Positions 1-10,671 of a DNA stretch of 64,000 nt are shown piece by piece. Location: the NCBI GenBank assembly GCA_014904845.1, contig MU119239.1, forward strand, positions 124,001-188,000, in the 5' to 3' direction. Both the position numbers and the translations under genes were made by a program. Within the stretch, counting starts at the first letter, position 1. The number at the start of each line of letters is the position of its first letter. The stretch is from Acephala macrosclerotiorum. Its lineage: Eukaryota > Ascomycota > Leotiomycetes > Helotiales > Mollisiaceae. The notes under the pieces are model-generated. The model saw only the letters and a list, made by a program, of their open reading frames with translations. It ran no database searches and was not told where the DNA came from.

Positions 1-58
1 CCATCAAGCTAGGTGTTTCTTCCAATTTTCATTGTTTTTACGAGTATTGTGGTTGATC

Positions 59-1546
59 ATGGCGGCAGTCGACGGCTCTACAAGAAACGCAGCAGAAACT
101 GCAAATCTCAAGGAGGTCATCGACCGAACCAAATTCACAGCCGAGGACTCGATACGTTTCATCTGGACTTCACTTGGCCTCCCACCAAAAGCTCTATCCT
201 CCTTACAGCTTACCGGCAAGGGCCTCGGACTACCTTCATCTTTCAAAATCGGACATCTCGCACAAATCTCAATCGCTCTTAGTGCTCTGATAGCAGCCCT
301 GATCCACTCTCTCAGAAACAACATCCCTGTTCCCCACGTTACAGTACGTTTGCAACACGTTGTCATCGAATTCAAATCTGAACGACTCTACCTCCTCGAT
401 GGGAAGCCAGGAGCTTTGTCTTGGGGTCCAATTGGGGGACTTCACAAAGCCGCAGATGGATATGTGCGAATTCACGATAACTTTCCCAATCATCGAGAGG
501 GAGCCCTAAAACTCCTCGGATGTCCAAGCATGGCAACTCGCGAAGATGTAGCCAAAGCTGTGCTGAAGTGGAAAGCCGTAGACCTCGAAGCTGCAGCTTT
601 TGAAAATAGCATTGTCATTTCTGCTTTGAGATCGTATAAAGAGTGGGATATCCACCCACAAGCAAAAGCCATCTCCAATCTTCCCATCACAATTCGAAAA
701 ATTGCTGACGGGCCACCGGGTCTGCCCTCCCATCTGGGAAGTAGAAACGATCGCTGTCTTCGGGGTCTGAAGGTCTTGGAGTTAAGTCGAGTTATTGCTG
801 CGCCAGTCGCGGGGAAGACACTGGCAGCGCACGGAGCTGATGTGATCTGGATCACCTCCCCCAATCTCCCCGACCTCCCAGGCTTAGACCTTGACTTGGG
901 GCGAGGAAAGAGGACTGTACAGCTGGATCTAAACACTGAGACCGATCACTCGACACTTCGCAATCTCGCAAAAGACGCCCACGTTTTTATTCAAGGCTAC
1001 CGTCCTGGAAGTCTAGCAGCAAAAGGCTTCTCTCCCGAAGATCTAGCAAAGCTCCATCCTGGCATCATCTATGGCACCATGTCAGCATATGGACCAGAAG
1101 GCCCCTGGAGTAAGAATCGAGGATTTGATTCTCTTGTTCAAACATGCTCTGGAATGAATGTCTCAGAAGCAGAACACTTTGGCGAAGGCGAGGTGGCGAG
1201 ACCGACGCCATGCCAGGCGCTAGATCATGCTGCGGGGTATTTTCTAGCGACTGGAATACCAGCCGCATTGTACAAGAAAGCGACAGAAGGAGGGAGTTAT
1301 GCTGTTGATGTCAGTTTGGCGGGGACGATGAAGTATCTGAGGAGTTTGGGTCAGTATGAAGGAAAGACGGGTTTTGATTGCTGGGACCCGAGGAAGTCTG
1401 CGGAGGTGGAGGAGTATTTGGAGACGAGAGATACCGCGTTTGGAGAGTTGAGAGCTGTGAGGCACTCTGCGAGTGTGGAAGGGGCGATGCCTGGGTGGGA
1501 TATTATGCCGAAGCCTCTGGGGAGCGATCGAGCAGAGTGGCTTTGA
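59..1546 (+). CDS. CoA-transferase family III (CaiB/BaiF) protein
   Basis: Single-exon gene of 495 codons. I start it at the ATG at 59 because the upstream part of the frame lacks an ATG. From about residue 230 the protein has the CaiB/BaiF pattern: 'LKVLELSRVIAAPVAGKTLA', then 'GADVIWI', 'DLDLGRGKRTVQLDL', 'DVFIQGYRPGSL'-like and 'GIIYGTMSAYGPEGPW'. The first ~220 residues form an extra N-terminal half, as in many fungal family members. Family knowledge: these enzymes move CoA between carboxylic acids through an aspartyl-CoA thioester. The acid substrate cannot be read from the sequence. It lies at the window edge and is followed, convergently and 47 bases away, by a second family III CoA-transferase, which suggests a shared role in CoA-dependent acid catabolism. 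No frame breaks are seen. Confidence 0.88.
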   Translation: MAAVDGSTRNAAETANLKEVIDRTKFTAEDSIRFIWTSLGLPPKALSSLQLTGKGLGLPSSFKIGHLAQISIALSALIAALIHSLRNNIPVPHVTVRLQHVVIEFKSERLYLLDGKPGALSWGPIGGLHKAADGYVRIHDNFPNHREGALKLLGCPSMATREDVAKAVLKWKAVDLEAAAFENSIVISALRSYKEWDIHPQAKAISNLPITIRKIADGPPGLPSHLGSRNDRCLRGLKVLELSRVIAAPVAGKTLAAHGADVIWITSPNLPDLPGLDLDLGRGKRTVQLDLNTETDHSTLRNLAKDAHVFIQGYRPGSLAAKGFSPEDLAKLHPGIIYGTMSAYGPEGPWSKNRGFDSLVQTCSGMNVSEAEHFGEGEVARPTPCQALDHAAGYFLATGIPAALYKKATEGGSYAVDVSLAGTMKYLRSLGQYEGKTGFDCWDPRKSAEVEEYLETRDTAFGELRAVRHSASVEGAMPGWDIMPKPLGSDRAEWL

Positions 1547-1593
1547 TCGTGAGAGAAATCGAACGACGAGAACCTCGATTAATTTCGACCATT

Positions 1594-3917
1594 CTAACCT
1601 ACAACACCCTCCATTCTGAAATCTCTGATGTCTTCTTCGCTCATACCTAAAACATCTTTCAGCACCTCATCAGTATGTTGCCCCAGTGTCGGTGGTGGGG
1701 CACGTATTCCAGGCGTCGAGTACGAGTACTTGACAGGTGTGTTGATCAACTTCATCGGTCCACAAGTCGGGTGCTCTATCTCTTTCACCATTCCTCGAGC
1801 GAGGACTACCACTTGTCAGCAAAGTCGCTTCTTCAGCATCCAAGCATAACCCACCATGCTCATGTGTTAATGTATCCATCAAGTCATTAACCTTCGCATA
1901 CGGCAGTCCAGTCCCGTCAAAGATCTCCAACCACTCTTGAGTCGTCTTCGACATTGTAATCTCTTCTATCCAAGGCTCCAGCGGATCTCGGTTTGCTACC
2001 CGCGCCGAGTTGACTGCGAAGCGTTCGTCGTTAATCCATTCTGGTTTGCCGAGACCTTCACATAGGAGACCAAAGAGACGATCAGTCCCGCCACCGAATA
2101 GGATATCACCATCTGAAGTCCTGAATGACCTATAAGGTACTACAGAAGCTGCATTCATCAGTCATCTCACCTCTTCAAGCGGCAATGATGGAAAGCTTAC
2201 GATGCGAAGTTCCCCACCGTCCAGTATCCCTCTTCCCAGAAATCAATACCGACTCCGCCATGTTCGACAAAGTCGCGACCTGACAATCACTCAAACACAC
2301 ATCAAGATGCTGCCCTTCTCCTGTCTTTGCTCTCCCTAAAAGAGCTGCCATTATACTGTTTGCAGTGTACAAGCCTGTTGTCAAATCCGTCACAGCACAG
2401 CCGACTTTGACAGGAGGTCCATCACGTGTTCCTGTGATATGCATGAGTCCCATCTCCCTATTCTCTCGTCAGTAACCTCTAAATTCTCTTCTTACAAATT
2501 ATAAGATGAGGGAGGAAACACACGCTTCAACCATAACATCATATCCCGCACGATTACTATACGGTCCCGTCTGACCATAACCAGTCACACTCGCATAAAT
2601 GAGCTTTGGATTTGCCTTACTCAGCGTCTTGAAATCCAACCCATACTTCTTCAAGGTCCCTGGCAGGTAGTTCTCTACAAATACATCTGCTTGGAGGGCT
2701 AATTGGCGGATCAGATCGACTCCTTTGGGATCTTTAAAGGAGACGCCGATGGACTTTTTGTTGCGATTTACCTGGAAGAATGTTAGAATGCTGTTCGAGG
2801 GGAGAGGAAATGGATGCATTCGGAGAAGGAGTAGTAGGAAGAAGAGAGAGAAGTACGGAGAGATAGTATGCACTTTCACCTGGGCCTGGTCTGCCGTCTA
2901 GGTGTGGTGCATACGGAGGACCCCATTGTCTTGTGTCGTCACCTCGAGTTGGGTGTTCTATTTTGAGGACTTCCCCTCTATTGAATGATGTCGGATCAGT
3001 CTCTACGAGCGCCTCGACGAAGGTATAAAATTGTCTTACCCAAAATCTCCAAGAATTTGTGTAAGAGCTTCGGGCATTACTCTGCGTACACCTTAAGCGA
3101 GCACCCTTAAATTCACTTTTATTATTACAACTTCACCTTAAATCATATTTTCACTTCGATTTAAACCTTCAAAAACAAGCTATAATAGACGATAGCATCC
3201 TCTCATCGCCAGCAATGGCTCATAAGCCTAGTCAAGAGTAGGATACGCCTACGAGAAGCAAGATCCGAGTTTTGCGGCAAAAGGGAAAGTCATATGGTCA
3301 AATCGCGAAAGCTACTAGTAGAATGATCTCTCGCTCTTCACTTCAAAAGATAATCAACGCCCCCTCCTCCCGTAGATCTCGAAAAGAAAAGCAATATAAA
3401 CCGAAAATCCTTAAAAAACGAGACATTAAGCGTATTAAGAAATGGGTATTTGCTTTATGGGATAATCGCAGAGTATTATAAGCCAGGATCAAAGCTGAGC
3501 TTTACTTGGGCCGCAAAGCAAGGGCATAGCAACTGTACACTAAATACAAGGATAAACAATGAATACAACCTCAGAAACGATAAATTATAATTGCAGAAGC
3601 TAATTGAAAGCGTTGTGGTTGATGAAATCAAGATTTTGGTGGGGTGTACGCAGAGTAATGCCCGAAGCTCTTACAATATGGCTGTAGCACGTGATCAACT
3701 TCCTTCTTGATTCATGACTGCAAGGAGAAAATACCCCTGTCAACACTCTCGTCAAATCCAATATCCTCGTTCCAGACAGCGGTAAAGTTGGAGTATCTGT
3801 TGCCCCTTTTGCTGAGAATCTTCTCATACGCTGTCTGGACGCGTTGCCGAGGCTCTTCGCGAGACGCGGTATGGAGGTCGTTTGCAGCATCGTGACTCTA
3901 CTCTTGAAAGATGCCAT
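1594..3917 (-). CDS. SUGCT-like mitochondrial CoA-transferase family III, interrupted by a transposon
   Basis: Multi-exon gene read from ATG at 3917. Exons by eye: 3735-3917, a small exon 3674-3681 continuing at 3040-3063 beyond an inserted element, 2857-2977, 2524-2771, 2201-2457, 1855-2148 and 1594-1811. The spliced product reads like succinate-hydroxymethylglutarate CoA-transferase: 'GTRILDLTRVLTG', 'PYCTQILGDFG', 'NRNKKSIGVSFKDPKG', 'VENYLPGTLKKYGLDF', 'YASVTGYGQTGPY', 'EMGLMHITG', 'GQHLDVCL', 'HPSVVPYRSF', 'EIEHPTCGPMKL'. The basic, Ser/Arg-rich start (MASFKSRVTM...) looks like a mitochondrial presequence. A 608-bp element sits between the Cys and Thr codons of the conserved PYCT segment, so unspliced mRNA would be truncated. 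All other exons are open, which suggests a recent insertion. Substrate is not determined. Confidence 0.85.
3064..3671. mobile_element. 608-bp Tc1/mariner-type remnant with 29-bp perfect inverted repeats and TA duplication
   Basis: Bases 3064-3092 and 3643-3671 are perfect inverted repeats of 29 bp, flanked on both sides by TA (3062-3063 and 3672-3673), the target duplication of the Tc1/mariner superfamily. On the + strand a short relic reads (after an ATG at 3214 and an early TAG) 'IRVLRQKGKSYGQIAKATS' followed by a basic stretch, similar to the N-terminal helix-turn-helix of Tc1-type transposases, ending at 3481. No catalytic DDE domain fits in the remaining length, so this is a non-autonomous internal-deletion copy. 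It lies within a coding exon of the flanking CoA-transferase. Confidence 0.85.
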
Positions 3918-4336
3918 GAAGGCAGATATAAGAAACGAAAAGAGAGATAAACGGAATTAGAGAATCTTGACTGATTGGACTCCTTGTTCGTGCCGAGAGG
4001 TTGGGAAAGGAACGCGAAACCGCAGCAATGTGGGGCTGGGACGTCTCCCACAAGGGGTACACGTGACGATATAAATTCGATTTTGAGCTTGGCTTGGATA
4101 TGCCGAAGCTATTGGTAGAGGAAGTTATCTTAGGAATGGTGTGGAAATGCCCACATCGAGCCTGATATATTTTGAACTGTTCTTTGAAAGCTCACGATTA
4201 GCGCAAAGTGGGGTCAGCGACTCGATATTCTCGAGTGAACACTACTGTAACAAGTTCCAAGTCTCTGCATTTATAAGGGACGGCGTGTTTATTCGCGCAG
4301 AAGGTATTTGTATGAACGATAGGAGGTTTTGTTCTA
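3918..4336. other. Intergenic, no gene seen
   Basis: About 420 bases between two minus-strand genes; would hold the promoter of the CoA-transferase that starts at 3917 and the 3' end of the esterase. Short open frames here show no recognisable domain. Confidence 0.5.
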
Positions 4337-6345
4337 TCAAAGCTTCGGGGGCACTAAAGAAGGAACTGCAGGCATCCTCTCCCCATAAACACCCTGCACC
4401 ATCTCGGCTAGCTTAAAGCACTTCTCCCATCCAATCTCCTCCAACAGCTTTCCTCTTCCCTTTCTATACTTCTCATCATACTCATCACTACCCTCAAAAG
4501 TGATCTTCTCATCAGGTCCAATGACCATGACTTCCTTTCCATTCCCAGTTCTCCATCCCCCACCATACGTAAATTTGATCCAAACTGCTGCCATCTCCTT
4601 CCCAAATCGCTGGTGTTCGGGAGGGAATACTTCTGAAATACTTCCCAATAGATATGCGACATCAATTTCGTGGGATGCATAACCTTTCCAGGGTCCTTCA
4701 ATTGGATTTTGCTGGGCCGTTGTCAGCGCTCGCTTGTGGTTCATGAATTGGGAAAAATCACCTGATGGAAATGATATCTGAAGCACTTTCTGTCCTCAAC
4801 CCCCCTTGATCCCTTCTCAGCCTGTAATAACGGGAAGTAGAATCTCAAATCAGACGCAAAACCCAATAATCCTTTGTACTGCTGCTCTGGGCTAAGTGTC
4901 CTAGAAAGGGAGTATGCGTCTAGCAGTCTTTTGCTTTCTGCCGAAGTTAACGTGTCTTTCAGAGAGTCTCTGAGTCTAATCATGATGTCTGGATTATCCA
5001 TGATCCGATTTTTGAGAATGTTTCCCTGCAAGAATTAATATAGAGCAACTCAGCTGGGAAGACAAGCCTACATCGTGCGCAGTATCTCCCACCATAACTC
5101 GCTTGCACCAATCAGGCTTCCCAATACCCCAAGGCGCAGTCAACATCCCTTTAAGGACCTCCTCGGTAATATAGCTTCCGTCGACAGTTGGAACCCAATA
5201 CTGAGATAGCGGCAACTTCTTGATGACATCTTCTACTTTCATCTCATAAAATGCTTTCCTCCGCTCTTCTGATGAGACATTTTCTAAGCTGAAGAACTTA
5301 ATGTTGGCTTCGTACTGAGAGTTTTGCCACTCCATTTTCCGTGCTCGACGAAGAGTTGTGTCGCCTGACATCATGATTGCTTGTTCGAAAAGATTCTTCT
5401 CGTTTGCAACCAGGAGTGTAGAGATGATTACTGCATGTTCGTTAGCACAATTCCTTCGCTATTCAAGTTAGACGAACTCGACCCGGCTGACTCCCCAACA
5501 GCAGTCAGACGTTCCGGATCACCACCAAATCCAGCAATGTGTTTTTTCACCTGAAAGAAAAGTTAGATAGTGACCATTTGCAACGTAATTGAAGGAAAGT
5601 ACCCATTGAAAGCCACACGCAACATCTTTCAAGCCGAAATTTCCGCTTATTCCTAACTCATCTGAGGCCAGGAACCCAAAGAATCCAAGGCGGTAGCTTT
5701 AAAATCAGCCATGATCAACACCCCGAGAGTCAGGGGTCCTACTTGATAGATACTCCAATCACTGGCTGCCCGATCTCAGCTGAAGTTCCAACGAAGTTTA
5801 CTAGGTCTATGAATGCGTCAGCCCAGAACACGTTGTACTCCCAAGCTCGCCTCACCATATTGATGCCATGAACTATTTCCATAACCGAGGCCGCCTCTAT
5901 CAGCCACATCAGAGTTGATCAGTTCTCGAGACTGGGGATACAAACCCATGTATCCTGACCTATTATTAGCCTCGGACCTCGACTTTTGAACGAGGACTTA
6001 CCAGACAAAAACAGGTAGTTTATCCACAGCTCTCTTTCCAGCTGGAACTGTAACATCCAAATTCAAGCATTCAAACTCAGACTGTTCAGTCGATTCTTGC
6101 GTGAGAGTCAAGTTTCCGACCAAGCTCACGTCAAACGCGAAACCTCCAGGGTGCTGTGGAGAGGATGGCCCAAATTTGGTCGCATCAAGCTCTGAACCAG
6201 TGAAACTAACTGGCTGAGATATCAATACCGGATCTTGCCATCTCCCTGGTATATCTGCGTATTTAATGCCTCGATACTGAATTGTTCGTCCATCTTCAGA
6301 CTCTTTACCCCGCATTCGCCCCAGAACTCCATGATTCAAAGACAT
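4337..6345 (-). CDS. Type-B carboxylesterase, possibly inactive
   Basis: Multi-exon gene from ATG at 6345. Exons by eye: 6002-6345, 5856-5959, 5743-5806, 5603-5696, 5478-5550, 5072-5430, about 4770-5025 and 4337 to about 4760. Type-B esterase motifs: 'GRMRGKESEDGRTIQYRGIK' start, 'SEFECLNLDV' (EDCLxLNV-like), 'VSINYRLGFFGFL', 'FGGDPERLTAVGESAG' with the nucleophile Ser in GESAG, and 'ASHEIDVAYLLG' with the likely catalytic His. The oxyanion-hole motif, usually HGGG, reads DRGG in my model, preceded by about 18 unexpected residues, so either the splice site is misjudged or the active site is damaged. One intron needs a weak GTTCGT donor. It is divergent from the CoA-transferase at 6767. Role by inference: hydrolysis of an ester or lactone feeding the neighbouring pathway. 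Confidence 0.82.
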
Positions 6346-6766
6346 CGTGACGAACGTTCCTTCAATTCAGAAGCTTCGCTCCCATGATAAAATCCTTTGT
6401 ATTAAGGGAATAGCAATCATCACCGTCGTCGTCGCTACTCCTCACACCAATCCCTCATAAACCCGAGCCCGAGATACGTATCTCACGTCAACGTCGTTGC
6501 GCCATCCAATGACCCCACCATTCAGTGCACCAAAATTACCCCGCTCTCGCTAGCAGTGGGTGGTACCCTTGAAGCCCCCGTAAATCTGCCCCGGAGCTTA
6601 CTGCCGCTATACACTGCCGAATCTGTACAGCTTCAGCGTGGGGCTTGCACATGTGGGATTTTGCTGTCGTGTTTCTCCAACTTGTGACTTTGCAGCATGT
6701 GAGACTTACAGCTCCCTTGATGGGATCGTTACTTGTCCAATCGATTTTCAGAGGAAAGTGGCCAAG
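6346..6766. other. Divergent promoter region
   Basis: 421 bases between the starts of the esterase (minus) and the CoA-transferase (plus). It must hold both promoters; I see no clear regulator site or further gene. Confidence 0.5.
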
Positions 6767-8453
6767 ATGGCGAGCAAGATGAGGACGACGAGATTGCTGA
6801 TGAGCATTCCAGGCTCAAGGAGAGCTTTCTCTCAGTCGATGGTGCAGAGAGCTATCAATAAGCTTGTTCCTTCGGCCAAAGAAGCTATTTCCGACATGAA
6901 AGGAAGTACGACTGTTCTTGTTGGTGGATTCGGCTTCAGCGGTGTTCCCAATACTCTCATCAATGCTCTGCGAGATCGTCCTGATCTCAAAGACTTCACA
7001 GTAGTTTCCAACAATGCCGGAATGCCGGGAGTTGGTCTTGGACAGCTTCTCGAGACGAGGCAAATCTCAAAAATGATTGCGAGCTTCATTGGGGAGAATA
7101 ATGTGTTTGAGAAGATGTATATTTCAGGTCAATTGGCGCTGGAGTTGACCCCGCAGGGAACAATGGCAGAGAAGGTCGCGGCAGGAGCAAAGGGAGTGCC
7201 AGCATTCTATACGCCAGCTGCTGTCGGGACAATTAGTATGTACCCCCTCTTCCCAATTTCAAGCTGAACAGAAGATGCTAACAAGTGGAAAGTCCAAACA
7301 GGCGAAATCCCCATCCTCTTCAACCCTGACGGCACCATCGCCCTAATGTCCAAACCCAAAGAAATCCGCGAATTCAACGGAAAATCCTATGTAATGGAAG
7401 AATCCATCTTCGGCGATTACGCATTCGTCAAAGTCCACAAAGCCGACAGGATGGGAAACTGCACCTTCCGAAAAGCCCAAAACAATTTCAACGAATGCAT
7501 GGGCAAGAACGCCAGAACCACAATCGTGGAAGCGGACGAAATTGTGGAGGTGGGAGAGATTCCGAGTGAGAATGTGCATTTGCAGGGAGTTTATGTTAGT
7601 AAGGTTATTAAGAGTACAGAACCGAAGAAGATTGAGAAGTCGACGTTTAAGAAGAGTGCGGAGGAGTTGGAGAGGAGTGTTGGGGCGGCGGAGAGTAGTA
7701 GGGAGAGGATTATTAAGAGGGCGGCGAAGGAGTTTACGGATGGGATGGTGGTGAATCTTGGGATTGGAATGCCGTTGATCACGCTTGCGTTCCTGGAGCC
7801 TGGGATCGAAGTCGTGTTGCAAGGCGAAAATGGGATCTTGGGAATGGGCGGGTATCCAGTTCCTGGAGAGGAGGATCCGGATCTGATCAATCCTGGAAAG
7901 GAGACGGTTACACTTGCGCCCGGAGCAAGTTTGTTTGGAAGCCATGAGAGTTTTGGAATGATCAGAGCGGGGAGAGTGGATTTGACCATGTTGGGTGCGT
8001 TGCAAGTGGGAATGTATGGTGGTAAGTGCTCAAATGCTTGAAGCGCGGGGTCAAGTACTAACAAGGAGTGGCATAGACTTGGCGAATTTCATGCTGCCTG
8101 GAAAGGTAAAAGGCATTGGCGGAGCCATGGACTTGGTAGCAAATCCAGAGAAGACGAAGGTCGTTGTTGCCATGGACCATACAGATAAGAAGGGAAACCC
8201 AAAGATTTTGAAGCGTAAGTTTCTATTGTAAAATTGCTTCCAGTATCTTGCTGACCTCACACTAGAATGCACATTCCCTCTCACAGGGCAGAAGTGTGTC
8301 TCAAGAATCATCACAGAGCTAGCAGTGTTCGACGTGGGTCATCTAGAAGGTTTGACATTAATTGAGGTGGCAGATGGAGTTACTGTTGATGAAGTGAAAG
8401 CAAAGACTGAGGCGCCGTTCAAAGTTGCTGATGACTTGAAGATTATGTTATGA
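6767..8453 (+). CDS. Succinyl-CoA:3-oxoacid (3-oxoadipate) CoA-transferase, mitochondrial
   Basis: Four exons: 6767-7235, 7293-8021, 8077-8214, 8266-8453. The start at 6767 gives a basic presequence ([20 protein letters not shown]) expected for mitochondria. The product has the A-type half ('[20 protein letters not shown]', '[13 protein letters not shown]', '[19 protein letters not shown]') followed by the B-type half ('[20 protein letters not shown]', '[18 protein letters not shown]'), a fused family I CoA-transferase of about 508 residues. The Glu in GENGILG is the family's catalytic residue that forms the glutamyl-CoA intermediate. Family knowledge: these enzymes activate acetoacetate or 3-oxoadipate using succinyl-CoA. 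The nearby thiolase, which would cleave the product, and a maleylacetate reductase that yields 3-oxoadipate favour 3-oxoadipate here. The gene appears intact. Confidence 0.93.
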
Positions 8454-8495
8454 GAACGAGATTAGTTCTCAAAGTATCTATGCCGCCAAATATCT

Positions 8496-10127
8496 TCAGG
8501 GTGAGGGCCACAACCTCCCCAACATCTGCATTTCTTCTATAGTCAACGAAAGTTCGATGACCTTGCTCTTATGAAACCATTTTGTGGGCGCAAGGCTAAC
8601 AGCACGGCCAATCAATCGGTTCCCATTCCAGTCACCGAGACGAATCACCGCAGTAGAAATTTCTTCTATTCCAATTTGGCAGATCATGTCGCCAGGCTTG
8701 GTTCCAAAGGTTGCAAATCCTGCCTGTTGATTTTCGCCGTAATATACGACCCATTCTTCTAGCCTATCTTGCATGATGAACTCCACTGCATCTTCTAATC
8801 GTGAGTCGTCCATGAAGTTTTGCGCAAGTATAGGCTTTAATTTGTCTCTTATATTCCAAAGGGCATGCAATATATGGTAGTTTGAGAGAGAGGATACGTT
8901 AAAATCCCCCCCGACTCCTTCCCTGAACATTGCAATATCTGAGGGATCGATGGTAAAATCAGAATCGGAATCCATGGTCGAGTATTTCTGAGCCATTCCG
9001 AGAAATAATTTAGGACTTGAAGTGTAGTATTTCGCGGTCAGAATCACTTTGGAGACTTGGCCGCCCCATACTGATAGTCGGAAACTAGGACCAAGACGTT
9101 TTATAAGATCCTTATGTGAAGTTGTGAGCTCAGAGGAGGATTTGAGGAGCCGGAAGAGTTCTCCTATGTCCAGGAAAAATTTCAGTTGCGAATTTTTGGT
9201 GCCATGGTTGGTCGTACTATGGTGTAGGTAATGGTGCTGCATAACCTTTTCAAATAAGCGCTGGTTGTCTAGAGAGTAGTTGACCGGAACGGCTACTCGA
9301 CAACATGGAAGTGCAAATTTGTGAACGCCAAAAACTTTGTCTCTTGCGTCACAACATTTGGCGTATTGGTAGCGTTCCATTAACGATAGGAGTGAGTGAG
9401 TTTTAACCTCAGATTCTTTCCATCTAATGTCGCGCGTGAAACAGATCGAAACTGCTGGAGATATAGTCCGGGCAGTTTCATCATCAGATGAGTCCGCATC
9501 GACCATATTGTAGTCTTGGCATATAGTCTTGCTGAAGGCCACCCAAGTCTTCGTGTGGTGACCCAATTGTATTGTTATGTTCCGGCCCAAAACAATCTCT
9601 TGCACGATCCAAAGCCTCGACCAGTATGGAAGTTCCAGTAACTTCTCATAATCACTGCGACGGCGGGTAGAATCGTTCATGCGCTTCATTGCCTTGACAA
9701 GCTCTCCGTCCTCGTCCTCGAGGCCCAGCCATACACGAACTCCCATGGCTTGCTCGTAGATATCACTCATCTGCGCCACCTGGTGATTGCGTTCCTCCTC
9801 GCTCGCTTGATCGATACAAAGAGCATCAGCCCACAGAAACCTTTTGTATCGTTCAGATCGCAAGTGTTTGAGAGCTTGCCACAGGTTATTTCGGATAGGG
9901 TGTTTGTTGCCATCTAGGAGGATCTCCATCTGATCTTTCTCTGAACCCCACATGTAGGATAGCGCCTCATATCGTGGGCTCTCGCAAAATCTCACGTGGA
10001 GAAGGCTGCAGCTAATTTCATCGTCTGGCAGGCCAGGGTAGAGGATTAGCAGCCTGATTGAGTCTTTCTCTCGCAAGGGCTCGTAATGTGGGCGATTCGT
10101 AGCGGTAGCTGCATCTATGGCCTCCAT
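8496..10127 (-). CDS. HET (heterokaryon incompatibility) domain protein
   Basis: Single open frame of 543 codons from ATG at 10127. The N-terminal third is a HET domain: 'SIRLLILYPG', 'YEALSYMWGS', 'LWQALKHLRS', 'RFLWADALCIDQASEEERNH', 'QMSDIYEQAMGVRVWLG'. The C-terminal two thirds show no domain I recognise. HET proteins act in allorecognition and programmed cell death after hyphal fusion; no role in catabolism is known to me, so its place between catabolic genes is probably incidental. It converges with the CoA-transferase, with only 42 bases between the two stop codons. No STAND/NACHT or repeat region is visible. Confidence 0.93.
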   Translation of the reverse strand: MEAIDAATATNRPHYEPLREKDSIRLLILYPGLPDDEISCSLLHVRFCESPRYEALSYMWGSEKDQMEILLDGNKHPIRNNLWQALKHLRSERYKRFLWADALCIDQASEEERNHQVAQMSDIYEQAMGVRVWLGLEDEDGELVKAMKRMNDSTRRRSDYEKLLELPYWSRLWIVQEIVLGRNITIQLGHHTKTWVAFSKTICQDYNMVDADSSDDETARTISPAVSICFTRDIRWKESEVKTHSLLSLMERYQYAKCCDARDKVFGVHKFALPCCRVAVPVNYSLDNQRLFEKVMQHHYLHHSTTNHGTKNSQLKFFLDIGELFRLLKSSSELTTSHKDLIKRLGPSFRLSVWGGQVSKVILTAKYYTSSPKLFLGMAQKYSTMDSDSDFTIDPSDIAMFREGVGGDFNVSSLSNYHILHALWNIRDKLKPILAQNFMDDSRLEDAVEFIMQDRLEEWVVYYGENQQAGFATFGTKPGDMICQIGIEEISTAVIRLGDWNGNRLIGRAVSLAPTKWFHKSKVIELSLTIEEMQMLGRLWPSP

Positions 10128-10671
10128 ATTGAGTTATGGTGTGTGAAGAGTGCTGAGGTGAGATGCGATGGCATGGAGTTGAATACTGAAGTGAGGGGTT
10201 TCACCTCTCTGGGAAAGGCTCGTGTGCCTGCGTGCATTTGCGTAACCTTACGCCACCTCGCTTCGTGTCCAACGACAATTCTTATCACAAAAGAGTACGT
10301 ACCGTGCGGCAATGGTAGGTTGAAAGGGTGCTGCAAAACATACCGTACTTGTTTACAGCTTCGCTGCCAAGGTGTTCACCGACATCGCATGGCCTGATTC
10401 GTCCACGTCTCCCCCCTTCTTCTAGCCCACACGATATCGCTCGGCGACCGCACAAGAATACATTCCTAAAGGAAACAAAATAAGGCACTCAGGTAAGCGT
10501 TCGAGGTGAAATATACCTCGAGACTCGGTCAAATGAGTAGGCTAACCATTCTTGTACAACAACCTTGATGAGGAGAACAACTTCCTAAAACAAAGAAAGG
10601 ACCCTAAGAAAACTCTCCTCGATATTAATTTATCAATACAAGTTATGCACGATCTTTATCACTACTGAAAG
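10128..10671. other. Intergenic, no gene seen
   Basis: About 540 bases between the start of the HET gene and the end of the dehydrogenase. No domain-bearing frame or RNA gene is seen. Confidence 0.5.

Noticed and set aside
3272..3481. Short frame as an independent gene
   Set aside because: It is the remnant of a transposase N-terminus inside an inverted-repeat element.
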